From NCBI GenBank assembly GCA_039720395.1, contig CM077831.1, positions 11,933,803-11,997,802 of the forward strand: a DNA stretch of 64,000 nt. The letters are read 5' to 3'. Shown one piece after another: positions 10,397 through 21,610 of this stretch (position 1 is the stretch's first letter; each line of letters starts with the position of its first letter). The notes under the pieces are model-generated. The model did not search any database. It was given only the letters and a program-made list of their open reading frames with translations, and was not told the origin of the DNA. The position numbers were made by a program, and so were the translations under genes. The stretch comes from Liquidambar formosana (taxonomy: Eukaryota; Streptophyta; Magnoliopsida; Saxifragales; Altingiaceae).

Positions 10397-12461
10397 TATC
10401 TGATTCAACAGTTTCAACACGGTCTGTCTGTGCTTATGCGAGGCCATGAGCAAGCCCCAAATAGTAATGTTGGCATTGGTCTTCTTCAGCTGCCTAAGCA
10501 CTTCATCCTCTTCTTCTTGCATGCTAGGACGCCTCTGCCCTTCCAAATCTTCCAACGGATTTTCAGATTCTAGGTGGGGGGGCTTGAAATGACGACCCCC
10601 TCTGGTTATATGGTCCAACTCATCATCGCTAGCCCATATGTCATGGACTTCCTCGGAGTTATTCATCAAGTCATCCCATTCTATCATGTCGATGCTCTCC
10701 ATCTTTGTCGGCAAGTCATCCCAACCTGAAGGGACTATCGGCTCATCTGATATCGGACTTGGGCTTGAGTACAGCACATAGTAATCATATTTCCCTGACG
10801 CTTCACCTAATAGGCCAACCTGAGGATCCCCTGCTTCATATCTTTCTTTCAGCTCTTGTTGGATAGATTTCTTTGGCAACAACAAAACCTTTTGGTCAAT
10901 GAGGTCTTGGATGATCTTCTTTAGTATAGAACAAGCCTCGGTGTCATGGCCGGGTGCACGATGGTATTGGCAATATTGGTGAGGGATTGATGGTCTTGGC
11001 TTTGGTGGAAGTGGCATGATAAGGCTGTTATTGCGGCAAATGGTGAAGAGACGGGTTAAGGTCATGGGGAGCGGAGTGTATTGTCTTATGGGATGGCGAG
11101 GGCGAGAGGATTCAACCCCAATGGCATTTATGGTGTTAGGTGGGGGTGTGTTGTTGTGTGATGGGAGAGGATTACGGGTGACATTTGGACGGGTTGGTGG
11201 TGAAATGACTTGCTTGTCAATGAGGTCTTGGACTTGGTGGCGAAGGCGAATACAGCGATTGGTGGCATGGCCTTTGGATTGGTGGTACTTGCAGTACTCA
11301 TTCTCATTGTAGCTCTTGGGTAAGGGATTTGGTGGAGGTCTTGGGTCGAGTGGCTTCAATAGGTCACGACTTATGAGCTTTTCAAGGACTCTTTCGAGTG
11401 GCATGAATAGGTCAGTGAATTGGCGAGGTGGGTTGACATCATTGAGAGAAAAGGGTTGGATTGGTTGAGTTATGGTGTTGACCTCGGCATTGTTCTTCCC
11501 AGTAAAGTTTGTCTTGCGACTCCTCACTTCCTCAGTCTTGATTGTCCCATCATTGATAGCATCTTCAACCTGCGTGCCAGCCCCAATGAGAGCTTTGAAA
11601 TTTGGGAAATAGTGGGCAAATAGGTGCTTGTGATACACTGGGCAGCAGGTTCTTAACCACTAACTGAATTTGGTCCTCCTCATTCGGCCTATCCGTCATT
11701 CTCGACGCCTTTTGTCTCCACCTTGTAATGTAAGCGGAGAAAGTTTCATGAGCCCCTTGCTTGGTAGTTTCTAGGTCCCTTCGAGTAACGTCCACCTCTG
11801 TGTTATACTTGTAGTGCTCTGAAAACTCATTGCATATGTCTTCCCAAGTCCGGGTTCTATTCTCATCCAAGGATAAGAACCATTTCAAAGCAGAAGTGGC
11901 CAAGGTTTCATGGAACATTTGAGCTAAAAGCTCGTCAGTAGCCCCTCGAGGGTGCATAGCTCGCACGTACATCTTCAAATGAGTCTTAGGGCAACCCGTC
12001 CCATCGAACTTTTCTAACTCCGGCATCTTGAATTTTAGTGGAATACGAGCCGTTGGAAACAGGGATAGAGTCCGCACATCGACCATGTCATCAGCCCTGC
12101 GAATCCCTTTTATGGTTCTCTCCAAAGCTTCTACCTTGCTAGCTAACACGGAATCACTGCTAGTACCTTTCCCCTTGGCTTCCCCTTCTAGGTTGGTAAC
12201 CTCAGGTTTCGAGCTACTTTCCCCCCTTGTCTTGGTGTTCTCATTGGATTGAGGTCCCTCTTCGGTGCCAGCCCCATGAGGTATACCCGAGGAATGGGCC
12301 TTAGAGCCATTTTGTTCAAGATCCGCCATCTTCTGTTGGTTCTCTTGAGCCATTTTCAATGCGGTATCGGATGTCTCGGCGGTATGGTCAAGCTTGGCCA
12401 TGATGGCTTTCAGGCAAGCCTCAAGGTCAAAGTGCCCCTCACTAGTTCTTTCGTCGGCCAT
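10394..12461 (-). pseudogene. Gag (one frameshift)
   Basis: The first in-frame ATG on the minus strand is at 12461 (MADERTSEG). The N-terminal half has coiled-coil-like polar sequence, then the retrotransposon gag domain (FKMPELEKFDGTGCP, ALKWFLSL, ETFSAYITRWRQKA). The frame breaks at about 11639-11643, where a run of three C (minus strand) appears to hold one extra base, and continues in the overlapping ORF 11638-10394. That part has two zinc-knuckle-like motifs of the form C-x2-H-x4-H-x4-C (CKYHQSKGHATNRC and CQYHRAPGHDTEAC), usual for Tat gag. Gag forms the particle and binds RNA. Gag-pro are split by one UAA. Confidence 0.85.
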
Positions 12462-13314
12462 GTCTGTCTGATGGGTAGACTCAACACTCACTAGACGCCC
12501 TTGTGGATTGCGGATCCAAGCCAGCACGTCTATGGATAGAAAAGTTTTAACCTTTAGCCTAAGGATCTGTCCTAAACCTCCATATTCTCCTTAATGAATT
12601 CGGTCTCTATACCATGTTCAATTAATTCATTCCTTTTATCCAATTACCTTTACAGGGGTCATGGATTAAGGGTATGTTTTAAAGAATAGGGCATAGAGTC
12701 CTTCAATTAGGTTTAATTAATCCCCTAGGACTAGCACATCACAAACATAGCTTTACATTCTATTTCCTTAATTTATTCCTCCTAACCCATGGCCTTAACG
12801 AAGGCTAGGGTTTAAAGGTCTATATTAAGGGCATAAGATATAAAGCCTCACACCACAAACACGGCATAGCATCATTACAAACAATTGTGGGTGAATAAAG
12901 GTGAGACCGTAGTGTCCTACAAGTCTGTCTATATGGACTAATGATAAGGGTAGGCTAGGGTCCTTCACTTGCTTGAGCAATCCTTATACCTAACCACATG
13001 TGGCATCAGGAACGCCGCGTGGGTCTAGTAGTACGTGATTAACTCATTTAATATACCCAAGGGCAAGCCCAAAGGTACTAGGCAAGAGAGGTTGATAGCT
13101 TTCGCCCCAACACATGGAATCAGGAAAACCAAGGTTGAGACTAGGCCGATCGTTGGCAAGGATACATCGAGGGACATCGATCCTAACATGCAAGAGTTTG
13201 CGCACACAATGCAATAAATGAAAGCACACAATCAAGCAGATGCAATGTGATTGATTTTAATTAAACATAAGAAATTAACCTAGCCCATTTAAACTTTATA
13301 GAGTCTAGCCCACA
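12462..13314 (-). other. Gypsy-1 untranslated leader
   Basis: About 850 bases between PBS and gag. Small ORFs lie on both strands near 13025-13235 with no recognisable domain. It presumably holds packaging and dimerisation signals, but none can be assigned by eye. Confidence 0.6.
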
Positions 13315-13334
13315 AATCCCCAGTGGAGTCGCCA
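13315..13334 (-). other. Primer binding site of Gypsy-1
   Basis: On the minus strand, three bases after the 5' LTR end, TGGCGACTCCACTGGGGA begins with the TGG that pairs with a tRNA CCA end. From memory of Ogre-type elements a tRNA-Arg primer is likely; this was not checked. Confidence 0.75.
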
Positions 13335-13337
13335 AAC

Positions 13338-15969
13338 TGTGAACCCCGAAAATTGGGCCCACAAGGGATTGAAAGAAAATGGGTTTGAAAAAGAAAAAGG
13401 AAAGGAGTCGCCACCTTATTTTTTAAAGGAAACAAGGAAAACCCTAAAAATAGTTTGTTTTAGGAAAACAATTTGAATGACTCCATAAAAAAGGAAAGGC
13501 AAAAACCAATCTTTTGAAAACCAAAGAAATCGGGGATTCGGAGGCTAAGTTATGACATGGGAAGGTTCTAGGCAAAGCCTATAGGCACCCATGTCACCCT
13601 TTCGGTCTCTTAGTTCATTTGGGCTAAATCAAGATCTTTCCATACAAAAATCAGCAAGTATATCATCACAAGAATTGCATGCATATCATATATTTCATTC
13701 ATCCATCCATGCATAATAAGCACATAAAAACAGAAAAAGAAAAAAAGAAAACAAAAACAAAAATAAACCTAGGATGCTTGGATCCTAGAACGGACTTGAG
13801 CCTCACGAAGAGCGCCTACGTACCATGCAACGAAATACATGGATCAAAGTCCACGTAGTTCGATTAGAACTAAGGTTAAATCCTAATACAAACCTATGGT
13901 AAAAACCCTAGGTTTCCTTATTTGATCAAAAGAGAATTGATAGAAAGTTTGATTTTAGGAAAGAAATCCACAAAATGGAAACTTTAATAAAAACCAGAAT
14001 TTTGTTGGTTAAGGAAACCTCTAATTAAACCATAGGATCATATTAAAAATTAACCCTAGATAGGGAGAAGAGAATGAGTTAAGAAGAAAGGTGAATTGGG
14101 GCACCTTCACACCCACTTACCTGAGCGCAATTACTCCAAACATTAGCTATTTCAGACATAAGCAGCCCTATTTGCCATAGGACAAATACCACACCTATTT
14201 GCACCCTTACAAGTGCTCAAAACCATGCGAAAACACTAACATGCAAATCTGGACAGAATAGTATTATGACCTAAAATCATCCACTAAGCATGCCAATAGC
14301 AAAAACAACGAACAATAATAAGTCCTAACATATTCCTAGAACCATATCATGCATAAAAACCCTAAAACATACTAACATGCATGCAAAACTATCATGTTTA
14401 CTCCATATGAAAAACATATACAGCAAACACGAAGAAAAACCAATAAAAAAGTCTACTTTATCATGCTATATGAAAACAAACACGAAACAATGACTCTAAA
14501 ACCCTAAACTCACAAATATGCTTAAAAACCCACAAGACATACTTTAATCATGCTAAAACCAAACTAAACAGAAATTAAATCATGCATATTAACTAACTAA
14601 AGCAATATAACATGATGAAAATCCTAACTCTAACATGCAATGACACTAATCCTAGCACAAGGACAAATAGGAGCACAAGAATCATAACTATGCATTAAAA
14701 ACCTAAAGGACAGCCCTAAAGCATGCTAAACAGTAGATAAAAAATAGATATTCCATGTATATTAACTAGCTAGAGTGTTAATACATGATAAAAAGGCTAC
14801 CTTTAACATGCAATAAGCCTAACCCATATGAAAACCTAGTTTAAGCTTGAATAGAGAAGGAGAATACCTTAGGAAGGGCCTTCCTTTGTGTTTGTAATTG
14901 TTCGTGGCTCCTCAGGTCTTTAGAGTGAATCAAACCAACACGAATCCTCCTCTTTGTCAAAGTGGTATCACAGCAAAGAGATCAAAACTCACTCAACTTT
15001 GAAAAGAAAATAGAAAACAAAAAGAGAACAAGAGAAAAGAAAAGTGATTTTCGTCACTTTGCAGCAGCAGCAACTTCAATCGCGTTTTTGGGTATGAAAG
15101 CGTTGGATTTGGACAAAGCTTGTGAAATACAAAGTTGTAGAGAATTGAATTATCTTTCTAACAAGACCAATTTCATCAAATTCTGACTTTGGATGAAAAA
15201 GTTATGATTAAAATACGACTGCTGGTTTTCAGAAAATCTGCTGCTGAATTATGACGAATTTCACTCCCTCCAAACCCTCTTCTCCTCCCCCTTGTTTAAA
15301 GACATTAAGAGAGTATTTATAGCTGAAATCTGGAGTTTCCCTTTCCTTCCTGGACTAGGTTTCCTTGGAGAATAATCAAAAGGTATTTTATAATGATAAA
15401 AGACTTCTAATCTGAATAGGAAAAGGAAACTGTCTTTTATAAAAATTGGGAGACTGACCGCTAACACGCATGCACATGTATCGTATGTGCGTACACACAC
15501 TCATCACATACGTACATGTGTTAGTGTCATGATAAAAATGGCTAATTTAATAAAATAATTTTCTTTTCATTTTAACCAAAAATCTCATGCTGTGATTCGC
15601 ACTAATTCTTCAAGGATAATCCGTAAATAACCACACTAAACTCATCATCAGGGCCACGGGACTTAAGATGACAACCGGTACAAAATTGAACCTAGAAATA
15701 CCTCATATGCATCCATATGAACTCCAATTAACAATTTGGAGATCATTCCAAGGTCAAATGAAAAGTTTGGGACTTAAAAGACAATTATGCCCCTCAAGTC
15801 ACAAAAGCTCTTATTATCCCTCAAAATCAACTCCAATTTGAACCAAAATTCATATCCATTGTCCTTGTGACTCTAGAAAACTAATGCAAGTGACTAGACT
15901 CAAAAACAAAACAAAAACATGCATGAAATGATGAGCCCTAGTAAGGTGGTGCAAAAATGGGGTGTGACA
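13338..15969 (-). repeat. Gypsy-1 5' LTR, 2,632 bp
   Basis: It starts TGTGAACCCC and ends GGTGTGACA in plus orientation. The TATA box TATAAATA (minus strand) is at 15314-15321. GGTGGCGACTCC, which matches the start of the PBS, lies inside it at 13404-13415 near its 3' end. About 99.5% identical to the 3' LTR over the shared part. Confidence 0.95.
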
Positions 15970-17415
15970 AGACAAAACCCTTAACTACACTACAATCTTT
16001 TCATAGATCAAATTGGATATTTCTTAACATAAGAGAGATATTGTATCTCTATTAGAATGTGAAAGAATTGTTCTTTGGTGATAAAGATCACCAAGATAAT
16101 CCTATTGATTATGACTAGACGATGTTTCACATCAACTCGAGAAATGACTGAGAGTCATTAAATCCAATATGGATAGGTAGAGACCTAAAAGGCTTGGCTA
16201 TTTAAGAATGTTTTCAACATAGGCAAAAAGTTGTCTATAAAGAAACTTGTTTGATAATAGTTATGCTGAAATCCATTTGGATCTTGTTATCTATAAACAC
16301 ACATTTTGAATACAAGATATGTCAAAAAGGATATAAAGATGTTATATCGAATGGTGAAAAACCATAAAAGTGTGTAAGTTATAGAAGTCTATTAATAGAC
16401 TACAAGGTTCTCATAATTAGAACATCTATAAAGTTGAAGTAATCAAATTGTTTGATTTCTCTCATTGTATAGATGGACCATGAGTGTATAAAAGGTTAGT
16501 GGGAGTGCGATCGTTTTTCTTTATCCTAAGTATGGATGACATCATAATCATTATGAATGATATATGAATGTTATCTAATGTAAAGTTTTAGTTTTTGGAG
16601 AAAAACTAATTCATGAAAGATTTGGCAAAAGCATCCAATAAGATCTATAGAGATAGATCATATAGATTGCTAAGTATCTCCAAATCATCAAACATAGTTG
16701 AAATGTTGAAGGAGTTCAACATGGAGAATTCTAAGGGAGGTCTGAGTTACTTCAGATAAGAATTCATTATTCAAGGGCATGTGCCCTAGGATAACACAAG
16801 TAAGATTCTTAAAGTGTTAAGAAGCCTTATTTTACACTATGTATTGAACCTGATATCTATTATGTTGTAATTGTTACAAATAGTTATCAATCAATTCAAA
16901 TTTGGAATATTGGATTGTATATGAAATTGTAAACTCATAGTAGATGGGTATATGGATTTGGATATAATCCATATAAGGTATATTTTATATTCACTTTAGT
17001 TGGTGAAATACTTAATGGAAGAACTGTATGAAAGATACAGTGGATTCCATTATTAAGGGTGAATTAATTGTCGCATTGTCTAGGAGACTGTTTGGATCTA
17101 TATGTTCATTTAGAACTTAGAGTTGTTCCTTCCATTGAGTTGCCCACACCTTGTTTTGTGACAACAATGGGTCTATGGCTCAAGTATAGGAATCACGGTC
17201 TCATCAAAAGTCCAAACTCATAGAGTGACAATTCCAAGTGATTAGAGGAATCATTGGAAGAGGTAATAGATACATTACGAAAGATATTATCTACATAAGT
17301 TTTTGTAGACCTACTGACTAAAGCTTTAAAACATAATTGGTTATGTCTAAGACCAACATCTTGAGAAGATAGGTATGCGATACATGGTCGATTGGCTTTA
17401 GTGCAAGTGGGAGAT
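15970..17415 (+). pseudogene. Copia-1 RT/RNase H remnant
   Basis: Heavily decayed Ty1-copia pol. Near 16510-16570 the plus strand reads like the RT active site (FFILSMDDIIII in place of YVDD), followed by fragments resembling MKDLGEA, KIYRDRS and FNMENSKRG. Near 17150-17400 are remnants of copia RNase H (LFCDN...) and of the C-terminal NLADPFTK block. Many stops and frameshifts. The purine-rich GTGCAAGTGGGAGAT just before the LTR is its PPT. The 5' part lies left of Gypsy-1, outside the window. Confidence 0.8.
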
Positions 17416-19065
17416 TGTTAGGATTATGCCCTAGAGCCAATCATAGAGATGATTGTTTAGGGATTAGGAACAATCATTTGATTTCATTTGTGTATGTCAC
17501 ATTTATTATTGATTTAATAAAAGGGCTTATTCTATTATGTTTATATGCATCATTTATATTTACATAATATGTCCATAGAGTTAGAGTTGAGAATATGGAA
17601 TTACAAAGAGTTGTAATTTTGAGACTATAGATATATCTCTGTACTAAACCTAAAGCATTCCTAGTTGAAGGTTCACTATGATGGACAGTAATGAACCACA
17701 GGACTAGCACTTGTTAGGTTGACTCTATAGGAGGATAGCTAGTCTCAAGCTATTTGTGTGGAGACACTACAACCAACAAGTGGGTGCCTATTGCGAGAAT
17801 AGGTACACTGAATGTGACCAAACATATGAGATAAACTGAATGGAGTTTTATCCTGCCTGTCAATCAGTTTCTCATTGTTATAGTGGTACAAGTAATCCTT
17901 AGACCTGAGACACCATAGTTGCCTTATGCATGTAGCTTTAGAAGTTTGATAACACTAAGTGCAGATCCTATTCAGGGGTCTGCAAAGGTGTTCATTGGCC
18001 CTACTGCTATGTGTATGAAGGCATGTGAGTGATCAACAAGGGATCCATCACTCTCAGGAAAAAGAGAGAGAATGTCTCATATAGCATTCATAATATAACT
18101 CATTAAATCCATGGCCATGGTAGGATGAATATGAAAAGAGTTTCATGAGTTCATCAATGAATTGATATTCATGATTGAGTATAAAGTAATTAAACTAGGG
18201 ACTTGACAGACTTCCATGTCCTATTAGTTTAATTGGAGACATTGTGTTGAAGGAAGGATGCAATTGTAGCCTATAAACTATAACAGAAGGGTTCTTTGTA
18301 AATGACTATTCACCTCATTAAGGACCACACCATGAGCCATATGCTAGGTGTTACTCATGGTTAGTAGAAGCCCTAATTGATATAAGTGAGTTATAATCAA
18401 TTAGGGAATTGGAAGGAGTTCCAATTAGACCCTAAATGGAAAGAGTTCCATTGTGCACACCTCGTGCTATTCCTACTACTTGATGATGTGAACCCAATGG
18501 GTCACACACTGATCATGCAAGATGAGCTTTAAAGTCTATGAGAGAAAGGGTATGAGTGCATAAAGAATAGTTCTTTGAGGCCTATTTATATTTGATATAA
18601 TTTATAGGGGTTATTGTGCAATTTAGAGAAATTACACAAAACCCTAAAAGGGTTTCCCCCCTAGGGCTGGCCCCTTTAGTGTGGACTATTTAAGTCACAC
18701 TATGATGTGTGACATCATTACTTTTTAGAAGACACCAAGGGCTGGCCAGAATTTCCAGCCTCTCTCTCTCTCTCTCCTCTATTCTCCTACACTAGTAACA
18801 ACAAGGAAAAGGAGGAAAGGACTTGAAGCTCTAGCTAGGTGTGGATACCGTTGGAGGCAGCACACTTGGGCTGCTCATTCACCGCTGTCCGGAATCAAAG
18901 CTTGGAGCAAAAAGGAGAAGACAAAAATTCCGTAAGTGTTCTAACCCTCTTTGTAGTTAGGGTTTGATTTTGTGTTATGCATAGTTAGATTCATGGGCTG
19001 TGGAATCGTAGGAAAAATTTTTATATTCCGCCTTTGTATTTTTCCCTCTTGTTCGATTCCCAACA
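17416..19065 (+). repeat. Copia-1 3' LTR, 1,650 bp
   Basis: TGTTAGGATT...GATTCCCAACA with a PPT directly upstream, so this is a true 3' LTR. It is followed by GAAAG, presumably the target duplication. A TATA-like element lies near 18685 and a CT microsatellite near 18760. Related solo LTRs occur at 25891, 29833 and 57246. Confidence 0.9.
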
Positions 19066-19179
19066 GAAAGGGACAATGTGGAGATTGCTAATGCTATTAA
19101 CTCAGTTGAGCTTCGGCTAACCCCTTTGGGACTTCTAATTGAGGACATCCAAAGTGAAGCGGCCCAATCTTTTGGTGTG
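19066..19179 (+). pseudogene. LINE-type RNase H fragment, left part
   Basis: Reads in frame as ...VEIANAINSVELRLTPLGLL then IEDIQSEAAQSFG, typical of the RNase H domain of plant LINEs or RVT_3 proteins. The same frame resumes after the solo LTR at 25289. Copia-1 cuts it on the left and the Ogre-like LTR on the right. Confidence 0.7.
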
Positions 19180-19359
19180 TGTAGACACCTAAATTTTACC
19201 AGGACGCCTCCGGACAAAATCGATCAACCCATCAGCAGTATAATTAGGTCGGACACATTTGGTACCTAATTTTATTCACCTTGTCCTACCTACTAGGGCA
19301 AGACATCTGCCCAGTTCAACTCTCGAGGCCCTAGGGCAGGAAATGGGTATGATGCCTGA

Positions 19360-21610
19360 AAACCCTAAATCAAACCCCTAATATAGCATTGGGTGGTTTG
19401 ATTTCATACAATCCCTGATTCGATGGTTAATCCAAATGTCGGATTTTTAAGTAAATGTTCCTAGAGTGGTTTAGGACCATTTAATTGGGAATTAGAGGGC
19501 ACAAACCCTCCGATTCCCCAAAACCCCCAAATCAAACCCCTAACCCGGCCTTGGGTAGTTTGATTTCCTACAAACTTTTATCCAATGGTTAATCTGACCA
19601 TTGGATCTCTAATTCAATATTCCTAGAGTAGTCTAGGACGGACTATTTGATTGGGAATCAAAGGGCACAAACCCTTCGATCCCCAAAACGCCCAAATTGA
19701 ACCCCTAACACAGCATTGGGTGGTTCGATTTTACACAATCTCTGATCCAATGGTCAATCTAACTGTCAAATCTTCAATTCAATATTCCTAAAGTGGTCTA
19801 GGACCATCTGATTGGGAATCAGAGGGCACAAACCCTCTGATCCCCAAAACCCCCAAATCGAACCCCTAACACAACATTGGGTGGCTCGATTTCACAAAAT
19901 CTTTGATCTAATAGTCAATCCAACCGTCGGATCTTTAATTCAATGTTCTTAGAGTGGTCTAGGACCATTTGATTGAGAATCAACGATCACAAACCCTCCG
20001 ATTCCCAAAACGCCCAAATCGAACCCTTAACAAAGCATTGGGTGGTTCGATTTTAGACAATTCTTTATCCGATGGTCAATTTAACCGTCGAATCTTCAAT
20101 TCAATATTCCTAGAGTGGTCTAAGACCATCTGATTGGGAATTAGAGGTCACAAACCTTCTTATCCCCAAACCCCCCAAATCGAACCCCTAACACAGCATT
20201 AGGTGGTTCGATTCCACACAATCCTTGATCCAATGGTCAATTCAACCGTCGGATCTTTAATTCAATGTTCTTAGAGGAGTCTAAGACCATTTGATTGGGA
20301 ATCAGAGGGCACAAACCCTCCGATCCTCAAAAGCCCCTAAATCGAACCCCTAACACAGCATTAGCTGGTTCGATTCCACACAATCTTTGATCTGATGGTC
20401 AATCCAACTGTCGGATCTTCAATTCAATGTTTCTAGAGTGGTCTAAGACTATTTGATTGGGAATCAACGATCACAAACCCTTCGATCCCCAAAACGCCCA
20501 AATCAAACCCTTAACACTAGCATTAAGTGGTTCGATTTCACACAATCCTTTATCCGATGGTCAATCGAACCGTCAAATCTTTAATTCAATATTCCCAGAG
20601 TGGTCTAGGACCATCTGATTGGGAATCAGAGGTCACAAACCTTCTTATCCCCGAAACCCCCAAATCGAACCCCAAACACAGCATTAGGTGGTTCGATTCC
20701 ACACAATCCTTCATCCAATGGTCAATCCAACCGTTGGATCTTCAATTTAATGTTCTTAGAGCAGTCTAGGACCATTTGATTGGGAATTAGAGGGCACAAA
20801 CCCTCCGATCCTCAAAACCCCCCAAATCGAACCCCTAACACAGCATTGGGTGGTTCGATTCCATACAATCTCTGATCCGATGGTCAATCCAATCGTCGGA
20901 TCTTCAATTCAATGTTCCTAGAGTGGTCTTGGACCATTTGATTGGGAATCAGAGGGCACAAACCCTCTGATCCCCAAAACGCCCAAATTGAACCCCTAAC
21001 ATAGCATTGGGTGGTTCGATTTCACATAATCCTTGATCCGATGGTTAAGACTCAATCCAATTGTCGAATTTTTAATTCAATATTCTTAGAGTGGTCTAGG
21101 ACTATCTGATTGGGAATCAGAGGGCACAAACCCTCTGATCCCCAAAACCACAAAATCGAACCCTTAACACAACATTAGGTGGTTCGATTCCACACAATCT
21201 TTGATCCAATGGTTAATCCAACCGTCTGATCTTCAATCTAATGTTCCTAGAGTAGTCTAGGACCATTTGAATTGGGAATCAGAGGGCACAAACCCTCCGA
21301 ACCCCAAAAAACCTCCAAATCAAACCCCTAACACGACCTTGGGTAGTTCAATCTCTTATAATCTCTTATCCAATGGTTAATCTGACCATAGGATCTTCAA
21401 TTTAATGTCCCTAGAGCAATCTAGGACCATCTGATTAGGAATCAGAAGGCACAAACCCTCTGATCCACAAAAAGCCCTAAGTCGAACCCCTAATACGACA
21501 TTAGGTGGTTCGATTTTCCACAATCTCTAACTTAATGGTCAATCCGACCGTTGGATCTTCAATTCAATCCCTTAAGATCAATATAAGGCTGTTTGATCAA
21601 AGATCAGGCC
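19360..21610. repeat. 14-unit tandem array, ~162 bp, inside the Ogre-like LTR
   Basis: The phrase GG-TGGTTCGAT recurs at about 19391, 19554, 19718, 19879, 20040, 20202, 20364, 20525, 20687, 20849, 21010, 21180, 21346 and 21505, giving a period near 162 bp. Many units contain inverted repeats: ATCAGAGGG and CCCTCTGAT around CACAAA, and ATCCGATGG with CCGTCGGAT around a short spacer. Confidence 0.88.

Larger units (their letters stand above)
1..15969 (-). mobile_element. Gypsy-1: Tat-lineage Ty3-gypsy retrotransposon, left end outside window
   Basis: This minus-strand element has the order LTR, PBS, gag, protease, RT, RNase H, second RNase H, integrase, opposite-strand ORF, tandem array, PPT, LTR. 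The second RNase H and the antisense ORF are hallmarks of the Tat lineage (Retand/Ogre relatives). LTRs begin TG and end CA; the right end is followed by AGACA, the expected 5-bp target duplication, whose partner lies left of the window. Adding the missing part of the left LTR gives about 16.7 kb. It inserted into the pol region of a Copia-1 element. Coding is almost intact: one frameshift in gag, an in-frame UAA between gag and protease, and one UAG in integrase. Confidence 0.93.
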
